The notes under the pieces were generated by a model. It saw only the letters and a program-made list of their open reading frames with translations, had not been told where the DNA came from and ran no database searches. Of a stretch of DNA of 64,000 nt, positions 54,173-62,444 are shown in pieces. The stretch's first letter is position 1. Each line of letters opens with the position of its first letter. A program made the position numbers and the translations under genes. The stretch comes from Pseudobutyrivibrio sp. (lineage in GTDB: Bacteria; Bacillota; Clostridia; Lachnospirales; Lachnospiraceae): positions 186,001 to 250,000 of the forward strand of contig NZ_SVEV01000001.1 of assembly GCF_015057185.1 (NCBI RefSeq), read 5' to 3'.

Positions 54173-54256
54173 GTCGGTTACGCCTACAAGCCTTAGTGTT
54201 TCTGCGCTCATCTAAAACGATTCGTTTAGAAACCTAAGAGCTTGTTGTCTACCGAC
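54173..54256 (-). other. Family 2 structured 5'-UTR element, copy E3 (polC leader)
   Basis: Minus-strand RNA: closing stem GTCGGT/ACCGAC, joint GTAGACAA, stem ACAAGC/GCTTGT, stem CTTAGGTTTCT with AGAAACACTAAG (one bulged base), loop with AACGAATCGTTTTAGATGAG, and 3' joint TAGGCGTAAC. It ends 25 nt before the polC start. The 3' closing strand (CCGAC) can instead pair with GTCGG immediately overlapping the polC GGAG site (plus-strand 54160-54177). This would partly hide the ribosome site. Confidence 0.75.
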
Positions 54257-54271
54257 TCATATAAATAATTA

Positions 54272-54295
54272 ATATATAAATAATAATTTATATAT
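54272..54295. repeat. AT-only inverted repeat upstream of the polC leader
   Basis: Perfect 10-bp arms ATATATAAAT/ATTTATATAT around AATA, in an AT-only stretch between ispG and the polC leader element. It may belong to the polC promoter region; no clear -35/-10 pair can be fixed. Confidence 0.5.
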
Positions 54296-54328
54296 CTAAA
54301 ATGATTTTTTCTCATATTCCACTTGGGA

Positions 54329-55378
54329 TTAGCGAGGCCAAGCAATGAGTTCTTGGCGTAGGGCTTCAAGTAATTGGTCCTCTGGCAATTTGCGAACAAC
54401 CTCACCATGCTTAATAAGAAGGCCTTCACCAATACCGCCTGCAACACCAAGGTCAGCTTCCTTTGCTTCTCCAGGGCCATTAACTACACAGCCCATAACT
54501 GCCACTTTGATGTTGAGGTCTTCGAATTCCTGAACCAAAGCCTCTACCTTGTTTGCAAGGCCAATAAGGTCAATTTGTGTACGTCCACAAGTCGGGCAAG
54601 ATACAACCTCTATACCGCCCTCTCTAAGGCCTAATGTCTTAAGAATTATTTTTGCAGATTTGATTTCTTCAATAGGTGCACCTGTAAGGGATACTCTAAT
54701 AGTGTCACCTATTCCCTGAGAAAGAATCATAGCAAGGCCACACGCACTCTTAATATTGCCCGCTGTAAGAGTACCTGCTTCTGTGATACCAACATGAATA
54801 GGGTGATCAGTTTTATCCGCAATAAGCTCATGAGCCTTAACGCACATCATAACATTAGAAGACTTAATACTGATTACTAAATTGTCATAACCAAGGTCTT
54901 CAATAATTTTCACTTTATCAAGGGCAGATTCAACCAAACCTTCAGCTGTAACTCCACCATATTTTTCAACTAAATCTTTCTCTAAAGAACCAGAATTTAC
55001 TCCAACTCTAATTGGAACATTTTTAGCCTTTGCACAATCAACAACAGCTTTGATTCTATCAGTGCTGCCAATATTTCCAGGATTAATACGGATTTTATCA
55101 GCGCCATTCTCAATTGCTGCAATGGCAAGTCTATAGTCAAAATGGATGTCTGCAACAAGCGGAATGCTAATCTGCTTTTTAATTTCTGAAATAGCCTTAG
55201 CTGCTTCCATATCTGGGCAAGCTACACGAATAATATCGCAACCAGCATTTTCAAGCTCATGAATCTGAGCAACCGTAGCAGCAACATCCTGAGTCTTTGT
55301 ATTACACATAGACTGAATAAGAATAGGATTTCCGCCGCCTATTACTCTATTTCCAATTTTAACTTCTCTTGTATTCAT
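54329..55378 (-). CDS. ispG: 4-hydroxy-3-methylbut-2-enyl diphosphate synthase
   Basis: 349 residues. N-terminal TIM barrel with IQSMCNTKT and VADIHFDYRLA; the C-terminal [4Fe-4S] domain has cysteines in VVSCPTCGRTQ and MGCVVNGPGEAKEAD. It makes HMBPP in the MEP pathway. The start is at 55376-55378, 12 nt after rseP. With dxr in this cluster and ispH at 8 kb it supplies isoprenoid precursors. Confidence 0.97.
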   Translation of the reverse strand: MNTREVKIGNRVIGGGNPILIQSMCNTKTQDVAATVAQIHELENAGCDIIRVACPDMEAAKAISEIKKQISIPLVADIHFDYRLAIAAIENGADKIRINPGNIGSTDRIKAVVDCAKAKNVPIRVGVNSGSLEKDLVEKYGGVTAEGLVESALDKVKIIEDLGYDNLVISIKSSNVMMCVKAHELIADKTDHPIHVGITEAGTLTAGNIKSACGLAMILSQGIGDTIRVSLTGAPIEEIKSAKIILKTLGLREGGIEVVSCPTCGRTQIDLIGLANKVEALVQEFEDLNIKVAVMGCVVNGPGEAKEADLGVAGGIGEGLLIKHGEVVRKLPEDQLLEALRQELIAWPR

Positions 55379-55390
55379 ACCAAAATACCT

Positions 55391-56422
55391 CTACATTAAT
55401 TTTGCTATATCGTTGTACATAACAACAATCATCAATAACATAAGCAAACCAAAGCCAACCAGATTAATTCCATTCTCTATTTCTGGTTTCATTTTCTTTC
55501 CTCTAATTCCCTCAATAATATACAAAAGAATACGACCGCCATCTAGTGCAGGGAATGGCAAAAGGTTCATTACTCCAAGGTTTGCTGAAAGCAAAATAGT
55601 TATTGAAACCAAGTTAAGGAAAACATATTTTAGTCCATCCACAACTGAGCTTTCATAAACATCTCCAATTACAGATACAACACCAACAGGACCCGAGACT
55701 TCTTGTACAGAAATCTGTCTAGTAAATAGCATTTTCAAGCTCTGAAATGTAACGTAAATCTGATACTTAATTTCATAGCATCCGTAAGCCAATGTAGATA
55801 ATGGTCCTACAGAAGTTCTCTCACCATTGTTTTCAATTCCAAGCATATATCTGCCAGTTTCTTCATTTAATTTAGGTGTAATTGTGGCAGTTTTAATCTC
55901 ATCATTATGAGAATACTTTACATCAACTATTTCACCAGAATGAAGGAAATTATAAAGGCTAATCTCGCTATAAAAATGAACATTGTATCCATTAAGGGAA
56001 ATGATAGTATCTCCAGCCTCAATACCGGCCTCTGCAGCTGGATAGCCTTCAACAACGCCTGTAACAACAGGTTTATCAACCCCTGCCATTGCAATAAAGA
56101 TTACTGAAAGAATGAAGGCCAATATAAAATTAAATAAAGGTCCACCAAAAACAATCAAAAATCTATGTAACAATGGTTGATTACCAAAAGCTCTATCACT
56201 ATCGCTCTCTTCATCTTCGCCTTCCATAACACAAGAACCACCAAAAGGTAAGGCTTTTAGGCAATACTTTGTCTCACCTTTTCCCCAAGATATAAGAGTT
56301 GGACCAAGTCCAAGTGTAAATTCGTTAACCTTTACATTAAATTTCTTTGCAAATAGAAAATGTCCAAGTTCATGAAAAATAATAATAAAGCTGAAAATCA
56401 AAATAGCAATGATAATTTTCAT
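55391..56422 (-). CDS. rseP: RseP-type site-2 protease
   Basis: 343 residues. The zinc motif FHELGHFLFAKKF near residue 17 and the second metal site NLLPFPALDGGR near 285 lie in membrane helices, with a PDZ domain (about 115-190) between. It cleaves membrane-embedded proteins such as anti-sigma factors or signal-peptide remnants. It is 3 nt downstream of dxr, in the conserved frr-uppS-cdsA-dxr-rseP-ispG-polC order. Confidence 0.95.
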   Translation of the reverse strand: MKIIIAILIFSFIIIFHELGHFLFAKKFNVKVNEFTLGLGPTLISWGKGETKYCLKALPFGGSCVMEGEDEESDSDRAFGNQPLLHRFLIVFGGPLFNFILAFILSVIFIAMAGVDKPVVTGVVEGYPAAEAGIEAGDTIISLNGYNVHFYSEISLYNFLHSGEIVDVKYSHNDEIKTATITPKLNEETGRYMLGIENNGERTSVGPLSTLAYGCYEIKYQIYVTFQSLKMLFTRQISVQEVSGPVGVVSVIGDVYESSVVDGLKYVFLNLVSITILLSANLGVMNLLPFPALDGGRILLYIIEGIRGKKMKPEIENGINLVGFGLLMLLMIVVMYNDIAKLM

Positions 56423-56425
56423 ATA

Positions 56426-57574
56426 CTACCACCTGCTCTCTATGAAATCATAAGTCATCTGTTCTGTTTCAAGAACCTGCTCAATTGTAGGATTGTTTAT
56501 AAAGTCTACATTTATCATAGCCTCAGAAACGATTTCTGGAATCTCCAAAAATTTAATTTTATTGTTTAAAAATTTGGCTACTGCTCTTTCATTTGCAGCA
56601 TTGAATACTGTAGGAACATTTCCACCAGCAGACATTGCATCATAAGCCAGCTGAAGACCATAAAATGTCTCCATATCAGGCTTTTCAAATGTAAGAGTTC
56701 CAACCTTGAATAAATCTAAAGGCTCAGCATAAAGTGTCTTGCGGTTCGGATAGAATAATGCATAAAGAATAGGCAGACGCATATCAGGTGTGCCCATCTG
56801 TCCAATAACTGCTCCATCCATAAATTCAACAGCTGAATGTAAAATACTTTGTGGATGTACAACAACCTGCACCTGGTCAAGATTAACACCAAATAACCAT
56901 TTTGCTTCCATTACCTCCAGACCTTTATTAATCATAGTAGCGGAATCAATAGTAATTTTAGCCCCCATAGACCAATTAGGGTGCTTTAAAGCGTCTTCAA
57001 GCTTAACATTTTCAAGTTCTTCAAGAGTACGTCCTCTAAATGGGCCACCTGAAGCTGTAAGCAGAATTTTTGATATTTCATTGTGTCTCTCGCCATTTAA
57101 AGACTGGAAAATAGCGCTATGTTCACTGTCTACAGGAAGAATAGAAACACCCTTTTCTTTTGCCAAAGGCATAATAATATGTCCGGCAGTTACAAGAGTT
57201 TCCTTGTTAGCTAGTGCAATAGTTTTTCCAGCATTAATAGCAGCTATTGTAGGCTGAACTCCTATCATTCCAACAACTGCAGTAACTACTGTATCAGCAT
57301 CTGCACAAGTAGCTACAGCAATAAGACCTTCCATTCCAAAATGAACATCAATATTCATATCTGAAAGTCTTGTCTTTAAATCATTTGCCAATGCTTCTGT
57401 GCCTATAGAAACAAGAGTTGGCTTGTATTTTCGAATTTGCTTTTCGAACATATCAATGTTCTTTCCACAGGACATTGCAACAACCTGTAAATCATTAGGA
57501 TTTTGTGAAACTATGTCTAGTGTTTGTGTACCTATCGATCCTGTAGAACCTAAAATAGCAATCTTCTGTGCCAT
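56426..57574 (-). CDS. dxr: 1-deoxy-D-xylulose 5-phosphate reductoisomerase
   Basis: 382 residues. NADPH site ILGSTGSIGTQTLDIV near residue 5; catalytic region VDSEHSAIFQSL and LLTASGGPFRGR. It converts DXP to MEP, the committed isoprenoid step. It lies 19 nt downstream of cdsA and 3 nt upstream of rseP. Confidence 0.97.
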   Translation of the reverse strand: MAQKIAILGSTGSIGTQTLDIVSQNPNDLQVVAMSCGKNIDMFEKQIRKYKPTLVSIGTEALANDLKTRLSDMNIDVHFGMEGLIAVATCADADTVVTAVVGMIGVQPTIAAINAGKTIALANKETLVTAGHIIMPLAKEKGVSILPVDSEHSAIFQSLNGERHNEISKILLTASGGPFRGRTLEELENVKLEDALKHPNWSMGAKITIDSATMINKGLEVMEAKWLFGVNLDQVQVVVHPQSILHSAVEFMDGAVIGQMGTPDMRLPILYALFYPNRKTLYAEPLDLFKVGTLTFEKPDMETFYGLQLAYDAMSAGGNVPTVFNAANERAVAKFLNNKIKFLEIPEIVSEAMINVDFINNPTIEQVLETEQMTYDFIESRW

Positions 57575-57593
57575 TAGAATAATCTCCTAAATA

Positions 57594-58394
57594 TTAATAA
57601 AAATAATTTGCTAAGAAAAAGATAATTGGTGCTGTAATGATTACACTATCAAATCTATCAAGAACACCACCATGTCCTGGAATTAGCTTTCCATAATCTT
57701 TGATCTCAAAATTACGCTTTATAGCAGAAGCAGCCAAATCACCAATCATTGAAATCAAGCCACCTACGCAAGCAATAATTACAAGCGTAAGAATATTTAA
57801 ATCATCAACCTTAAATGCTTTTGAAATAAGTACGCAGTATAAAGCTGTAAGCAAACCAGCTCCTACCACACCACCAACTGCACCTTCGATGGATTTCTTT
57901 GGTGATAGAATTGGAGACATTTTATGCTTTCCAAAAAGAACACCAACACAATATGCACATGTGTCACAGCCCCAAGAGCATAAGAAAATCAACCACACAA
58001 TAAACTGTCCCTCTGGAAGCATTCTAGTCTGATATAAGAAAGAAAGCATTACTCCAACGTAAAATAAGCCAAAGAAGGCAGCCATAATCTGGTGACTATG
58101 GAATTTAGGGTATCCAAATACAAATACTGCAAGCATAAGAATCAAAAATGACAGGAAGATAACTTCATTATCCTGGCAAAATTTAAATCTAAGATCTAAA
58201 TAATAAGCGATACATGCTGCATAGCCTAGTATTCCAGGTGCTTTCTTTTCGATATTAAAAATACGATATAATTCAAACATACCAATTAGAGATAAAACAA
58301 GCATTACCGCAAGTAAAACATCTCCACCGGAAATAATAAATAACAGTGCAAATGCCACAAGAACAATTCCACTTATTAAACGGGTAACAAACAT
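57594..58394 (-). CDS. cdsA: Phosphatidate cytidylyltransferase
   Basis: 266 residues, about eight membrane helices. The C-terminal signature is KDYGKLIPGHGGVLDRFDSV, with an SPKKSIEGAVGGVVGA segment before it. It makes CDP-diacylglycerol for phospholipid synthesis. Confidence 0.95.
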   Translation of the reverse strand: MFVTRLISGIVLVAFALLFIISGGDVLLAVMLVLSLIGMFELYRIFNIEKKAPGILGYAACIAYYLDLRFKFCQDNEVIFLSFLILMLAVFVFGYPKFHSHQIMAAFFGLFYVGVMLSFLYQTRMLPEGQFIVWLIFLCSWGCDTCAYCVGVLFGKHKMSPILSPKKSIEGAVGGVVGAGLLTALYCVLISKAFKVDDLNILTLVIIACVGGLISMIGDLAASAIKRNFEIKDYGKLIPGHGGVLDRFDSVIITAPIIFFLANYFY

Positions 58395-58406
58395 AAAAAT
58401 TCCTTT

Positions 58407-59105
58407 CTAAATGCCGCCAAATCGACGATTTCTCTTGTCATATTCTTCTATAGCCTTCTTTAATTCATCTGGAGTGAATTCAGGCCATGCAACTGGAGTA
58501 AAGTAAAACTCCGCATATGCTAATTGCCATAATAAATAGTTTGACAATCTCTGTTCACCTGATGTACGAATCATAAAATCAGGATCAGGGATGTCTTTAG
58601 TATCTAGATATGATGAGAACAATGCTTCATCAATATCATCAACTGAAATTTTATCATCCTTTACATCCTTTGCAACCTTTCTAATAGCTCGTGTCATTTC
58701 ATCACGGCTACCATAATTAATTGCAATAGTAAGAGTTAAACCAGTAAACTGAGAAGAATACTCAGTAAGCTCTTTAATATTAGCTCTAAGTTTTTCATCT
58801 AATTTAGATAAATCACCAATGAATCTAACTCTAAGATTGTCTTTTTTAGCAGTCTTCATACATTTCTTGATGTATTCGCCAAGAAGCTTCATAAGAGCCT
58901 TCACCTCATCGGCTGGTCTAGACCAATTTTCTGTGGAGAAAGCATACATAGTAACATATTTAACCCCTAAATCATGTGCGGCTCTACAAATAGTCTCCAC
59001 GTTTTTGGCACCTACTGTATGTCCATATGTACGAGGCATCCCCTTTGATTTCGCCCATCTCCCATTTCCGTCAAGAATAATCGCTATATGCTCTGGTACG
59101 TTCAT
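58407..59105 (-). CDS. uppS: Undecaprenyl diphosphate synthase
   Basis: 232 residues from the ATG at 59103-59105, with GGAGG 5 nt upstream; a longer frame to 59177 starts inside the preceding hairpin. Signature IAIILDGNGRWAKSKGMPRTYGH with the catalytic Asp; C-terminal FMIRTSGEQRLSNYLLWQ. It makes the C55 lipid carrier for peptidoglycan and other polymers. Confidence 0.96.
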   Translation of the reverse strand: MNVPEHIAIILDGNGRWAKSKGMPRTYGHTVGAKNVETICRAAHDLGVKYVTMYAFSTENWSRPADEVKALMKLLGEYIKKCMKTAKKDNLRVRFIGDLSKLDEKLRANIKELTEYSSQFTGLTLTIAINYGSRDEMTRAIRKVAKDVKDDKISVDDIDEALFSSYLDTKDIPDPDFMIRTSGEQRLSNYLLWQLAYAEFYFTPVAWPEFTPDELKKAIEEYDKRNRRFGGI

Positions 59106-59134
59106 AAATCCTCCAAAGGTAAAATAATAATGAA

Positions 59135-59159
59135 GCAGGGCGCTATAAAAACGCCCTGC
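59135..59159 (-). other. Hairpin between frr and uppS
   Basis: GCAGGGCG pairs with CGCCCTGC around a 9-nt loop in the 113-nt frr-uppS gap. No T-run follows, so it is more likely an mRNA processing or stability hairpin than a terminator. Confidence 0.55.
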
Positions 59160-59218
59160 ATCCTCGCTTTCGCTCAAGATACTAAAACATAAACTATATC
59201 AGTATTCTAGCATCTATT

Positions 59219-59773
59219 TTAAACAGTCATAATCTCTTTAGTCTTTGCTTCAACAGCCTTGTCAACCTCACCGATAAACTTATCAGTCATCTTCTGGCAC
59301 TTATCTTCAAGGTCCTTGATTTCATCCTCTGAAACACCCTCGTCCTTAGAGTGTTTCTTTAAAGCATCAATTGCATCTCTACGAATATTTCTGATGGCTA
59401 CCTTTGCATCTTCGCCATGCTTTTTAACGTCCTTTGCAATTTCCTTACGTCTCTCCTCTGTAAGTTCAGGGAAAACAAGACGAATGAGTTTTCCATCATT
59501 TGTAGGATTAATTCCAATATCAGACATATTAATTGCCTTTTCAATTTCTTTTACAAGAGAAGGCTCCCATGGCTGAATCTGGATTAATCTAGGCTCAGGA
59601 ACGGAAATATTAGCAACCTGCTGAAGTGGAGTAGGCGCTCCGTAATAATCAACTGTAATCTTGTCAAGGATATGAGGATTAGCTCTACCTGCGCGAATTG
59701 TAGCAAACTCGCTTTCAAGATTATTATAGCTTTTTGTCATTTTCTCTTCGTAAACTGAAAGTATATTATCCAT
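59219..59773 (-). CDS. frr: Ribosome recycling factor
   Basis: 184 residues, the standard size. Signatures: SEFATIRAGRANPHILD, YYGAPTPLQQVANISVPEPR and LTEERRKEIAKDVKKHGEDAKVAIRNIRRDA. With EF-G it splits post-termination ribosomes. It is 9 nt after pyrH. Confidence 0.97.
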   Translation of the reverse strand: MDNILSVYEEKMTKSYNNLESEFATIRAGRANPHILDKITVDYYGAPTPLQQVANISVPEPRLIQIQPWEPSLVKEIEKAINMSDIGINPTNDGKLIRLVFPELTEERRKEIAKDVKKHGEDAKVAIRNIRRDAIDALKKHSKDEGVSEDEIKDLEDKCQKMTDKFIGEVDKAVEAKTKEIMTV

Positions 59774-59782
59774 TAATCCTCC

Positions 59783-60478
59783 TTATACAGTAACCACTGT
59801 ACCATTAAACTTACCTGTGATAGCTTTTACTATTGAATTCTCCTCATTTAAAGAGAATACATACATAGGCATTTTTTGTTCCATTGCAATAATTGTAGCT
59901 GTAAGATCAACTACCTGAAGCTTTTTATCCAAAACTTCCTGGATGCTAACTTCATCATATCTCTTTGCATCTGGATTTTTAGCAGGGTCACTATCGTATA
60001 CCCCATCAATTGATTTGGCAAGTAAGATGACATCTGCCTCAATTTCTACTGCACGAAGAACTGTTGCAGTATCTGTTGAGAAGTAAGGATGTCCTGTACC
60101 ACCAGCAAAGAATACAACCATATTCTTTGCAAAATATTTATTTGCTCTATCCTTAGAATAAAGCTTAGAACAATTACCGCACTCAAATGGAGTGAGCACT
60201 GCTGTCATCATACCTGCAGCTCTGAAAATCTCAGATACATAAATGCAGTTCATAACAGTGGCAAGCATGCCAATCTGATCAGCCTTAGTTCTATCGATAT
60301 TCTCTGAAGAACGTCCTCTCCAGAAATTACCACCACCTATAACTACGCCTACTTGTACTCCATCATCAACAAGCTGTTTTACCTGACGAGCAACCATCAT
60401 GCAAGTAGCCTCATCAAAACCAAACCCTTTGTCACCCGAAAGTGCTTCTCCACTAAGTTTAAGTAATACTCTTTTCAT
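59783..60478 (-). CDS. pyrH: UMP kinase
   Basis: 231 residues, amino-acid kinase fold: RVLLKLSGEALSGDKGFGFD, GVVIGGGNFWRGR and FFAGGTGHPYFSTDTATVLRA. It phosphorylates UMP to UDP. The rpsB-tsf-pyrH-frr order is conserved in bacteria, but here two extra genes separate tsf from pyrH. Confidence 0.97.
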   Translation of the reverse strand: MKRVLLKLSGEALSGDKGFGFDEATCMMVARQVKQLVDDGVQVGVVIGGGNFWRGRSSENIDRTKADQIGMLATVMNCIYVSEIFRAAGMMTAVLTPFECGNCSKLYSKDRANKYFAKNMVVFFAGGTGHPYFSTDTATVLRAVEIEADVILLAKSIDGVYDSDPAKNPDAKRYDEVSIQEVLDKKLQVVDLTATIIAMEQKMPMYVFSLNEENSIVKAITGKFNGTVVTV

Positions 60479-60508
60479 TTAATACCTCGAATAAATATAT
60501 ATTTCAGA

Positions 60509-61291
60509 TTAGATAGCAAATACGCTGTTTACATCAACATCTGAGTAGCTCTGTGAACAGAAACCTTCGATAACAGCGCCATTATTAATCTGTACTGAAC
60601 GAGACTTGATATTTCCCATAACAACAGCTGATGTATCAACAACAACTGGTCCGTTAACATCAATATCACCCTTTACAGCGCCTGCAATTACTGCAGATGT
60701 AGCTGTAATATTACCAATAATAACTGAGCCAACACCAACCTTTGCTGTACCAGTAGTAACAACCTCTCCTTCGATCTTTGCAGCATCTGCGAAGAACTCT
60801 GATGAAGATGAATTACCGTTAACCTTACCAGTAACAACAAGCTTACCATTACATGAAACATCGCCGATAATCTCGCCCTGTACTTCAATTGAACCAACTG
60901 ATTCAATATTACCAGTAACCTTCATTCCTCCAGTGATAATTGCATTCTCGTCTGAAGCAGCTGCTCTATTATCTGCTACATTTCCCATAACATCCATTGT
61001 CTTTGGTGCCTCCATTTTAACTTCATTTTTTGTTTCTGAGAAGAATGATTTCTTCTCTGCTGTTTGCTCCATAGCTGGAGCTGCTGTCTCTACTGATTTA
61101 GCAGGTGCGTCGACCTTTTTAGTAACCTGCTCAAGAAGACCATCAAGTTTGTTAAGTTCCGACTCTACATCAATATCGCCATCAAGAGTATTGACCATAA
61201 CCTCATCTGAAGCAGTAGTATCTTCCCCACCAGGTACTAGCTCATTCACTGCATCATTAAAATCCTCTTTGAAATCTTTGAAAAAGCCCAT
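60509..61291 (-). CDS. Bactofilin (polymer-forming cytoskeletal protein)
   Basis: 260 residues. After a low-complexity N-terminal region (about 1-110) comes a right-handed beta-helix domain of short repeats (GGMKVTGNIESVGSIEVQGEI, GKLVVTGKVNG, VGVGSVIIGNIT) typical of bactofilins. It would self-assemble into filaments at the membrane or envelope to localise wall enzymes. Its neighbour is a membrane-bound polysaccharide deacetylase, a plausible partner. Confidence 0.85.
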   Translation of the reverse strand: MGFFKDFKEDFNDAVNELVPGGEDTTASDEVMVNTLDGDIDVESELNKLDGLLEQVTKKVDAPAKSVETAAPAMEQTAEKKSFFSETKNEVKMEAPKTMDVMGNVADNRAAASDENAIITGGMKVTGNIESVGSIEVQGEIIGDVSCNGKLVVTGKVNGNSSSSEFFADAAKIEGEVVTTGTAKVGVGSVIIGNITATSAVIAGAVKGDIDVNGPVVVDTSAVVMGNIKSRSVQINNGAVIEGFCSQSYSDVDVNSVFAI

Positions 61292-61314
61292 TACAATTCC
61301 TCCATAACATTTTA

Positions 61315-62229
61315 TTATTGAACAACGTTTACATGTTGTATAACAGTTGTTTCATCCGTAATTGGTAATATCATTGCCCCACTAGCCTGTAATGCTTCGA
61401 TTAATTTTGGCAAGCATTCAATTGTTGCATCTTTATTTGAAGCATCGTGTAATAACACCACAGACGTCTTGTATTGTACCACATCATTCATAACATTATC
61501 AACCAATTGGTCGCTGGTAAAAGCCTGTGAAGTGGCGTCTCCAGACACTACATTCCAATCGTAATATACTGTCCCCTTTTCATTCAAATCATTAATGAAA
61601 ACAGACATAGGTGTGGTACTAACTGTATTGCTACTGCCGCCTGGGAATCGATACAAATGTGTATCAACACCAGTTGTATTAAGAATCAAATCATGAATCT
61701 TGTTATAGTCATCGTCAAAAGCTTCTTTTGATTGATATATTTCTCCGAAATTATGACTAAAAGAATGCATTCCGATAGTATGACCATCATCAACTATTCT
61801 TTTGTACATATCTCCGTATAACTCTAGGTCCTTGCCACAAACAAAAAATGTGGCTTTAACATTGTAGTCATCAAGTATATCTAGAATCTCGTTAGTATTA
61901 TCGCTAGGGCCGTCGTCAAAGGTCAGATAAACCCTTGGCACATCCCCTTCTTCTGCCATATTGTTAGAATTATCTACTGTGTAGATGCTGTCTAAATAAC
62001 TGTCATCAACCATTTCCTTTACATCAGCAACATCCTCAACCCCATTGACCTTTGCTGATAGCACATCCACTTGCCTCTGTAGCGAAATAACTTCTATACA
62101 TAGGAAAGTCATAACGCACAAAGTCAAAAGCATGAACGCAACAATCGTAGTTACGATAAACTTCTTCATTCTTGCAACACGTTTCCGCTTACTACGTTGC
62201 CTTTCAAGTCCTTCATTATATTTCTCCAA
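61315..62229 (-). CDS. Membrane-anchored polysaccharide deacetylase (NodB domain), TTG start
   Basis: 304 residues. A basic N-terminus and one membrane helix (about 23-45) are followed by a short coiled segment and a NodB domain. Motifs are VYLTFDDGPS (metal Asp), IGMHSFSHN (metal His pair), LYRFPGGS and VVLLHDAS. It probably deacetylates peptidoglycan or another surface glycan. The start codon is TTG (62227-62229), placed 7 nt after GGAGG; the next ATG is 20 codons downstream and lacks a ribosome site. Confidence 0.9.
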   Translation of the reverse strand: MEKYNEGLERQRSKRKRVARMKKFIVTTIVAFMLLTLCVMTFLCIEVISLQRQVDVLSAKVNGVEDVADVKEMVDDSYLDSIYTVDNSNNMAEEGDVPRVYLTFDDGPSDNTNEILDILDDYNVKATFFVCGKDLELYGDMYKRIVDDGHTIGMHSFSHNFGEIYQSKEAFDDDYNKIHDLILNTTGVDTHLYRFPGGSSNTVSTTPMSVFINDLNEKGTVYYDWNVVSGDATSQAFTSDQLVDNVMNDVVQYKTSVVLLHDASNKDATIECLPKLIEALQASGAMILPITDETTVIQHVNVVQ

Positions 62230-62292
62230 AACAATTCCTCCCCCTTAAAAGTCTTCTTTATTTTATCATAATAGAAATCCAATATAAAGCAT

Positions 62293-62328
62293 AAAAAAAG
62301 AAGGCCTACACTAAATGTAGACCTTCTT
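62293..62328 (-). terminator. Terminator of rpsB-tsf
   Basis: AAGAAGG and CTACA pair with TGTAG and CCTTCTT (62298-62328, one mismatch), followed on the minus strand by a T-run. It lies beyond family 1 element copy D. Confidence 0.88.
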
Positions 62329-62359
62329 ACTAATTTGTATTTTTCCTTTTGTAGGAATC

Positions 62360-62441
62360 GGAACCCATCCATAATTGCCTTCGGCAATAAGAGTTCCTCT
62401 GAATCACATTTTACTTCGATAAATCTCGTAAAATATGATTC
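62360..62441 (-). other. Family 1 structured element, copy D (3' of tsf)
   Basis: Starts 3 nt after the tsf stop. First hairpin on the RNA: GAATCA plus ATTTTAC paired with GTAAAAT plus TGATTC (62401-62441), with a small CGA/TCG inner stem. Second hairpin: GGAAC/GTTCC around ATTGCCGAAGGCAATT and ATGGAT. The first hairpin is AT-rich and diverged, but the second keeps the family core exactly. A normal terminator follows about 30 nt on. Confidence 0.72.
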
Positions 62442-62444
62442 TTC

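Noticed and set aside
54272-54295. AT-only inverted repeat as an origin or iteron
   Set aside because: A single short AT palindrome with no DnaA boxes or repeats nearby; more likely promoter-region sequence.
59103-59177. Longer uppS start in the frr-uppS gap
   Set aside because: The added 24 residues are encoded by a hairpin region and lack homology; the ATG at 59103-59105 has a strong GGAGG.
60606-61307. 233-residue plus-strand open frame opposite the bactofilin gene
   Set aside because: It is an antisense shadow of the repetitive bactofilin sequence, without a ribosome site or recognisable domain.
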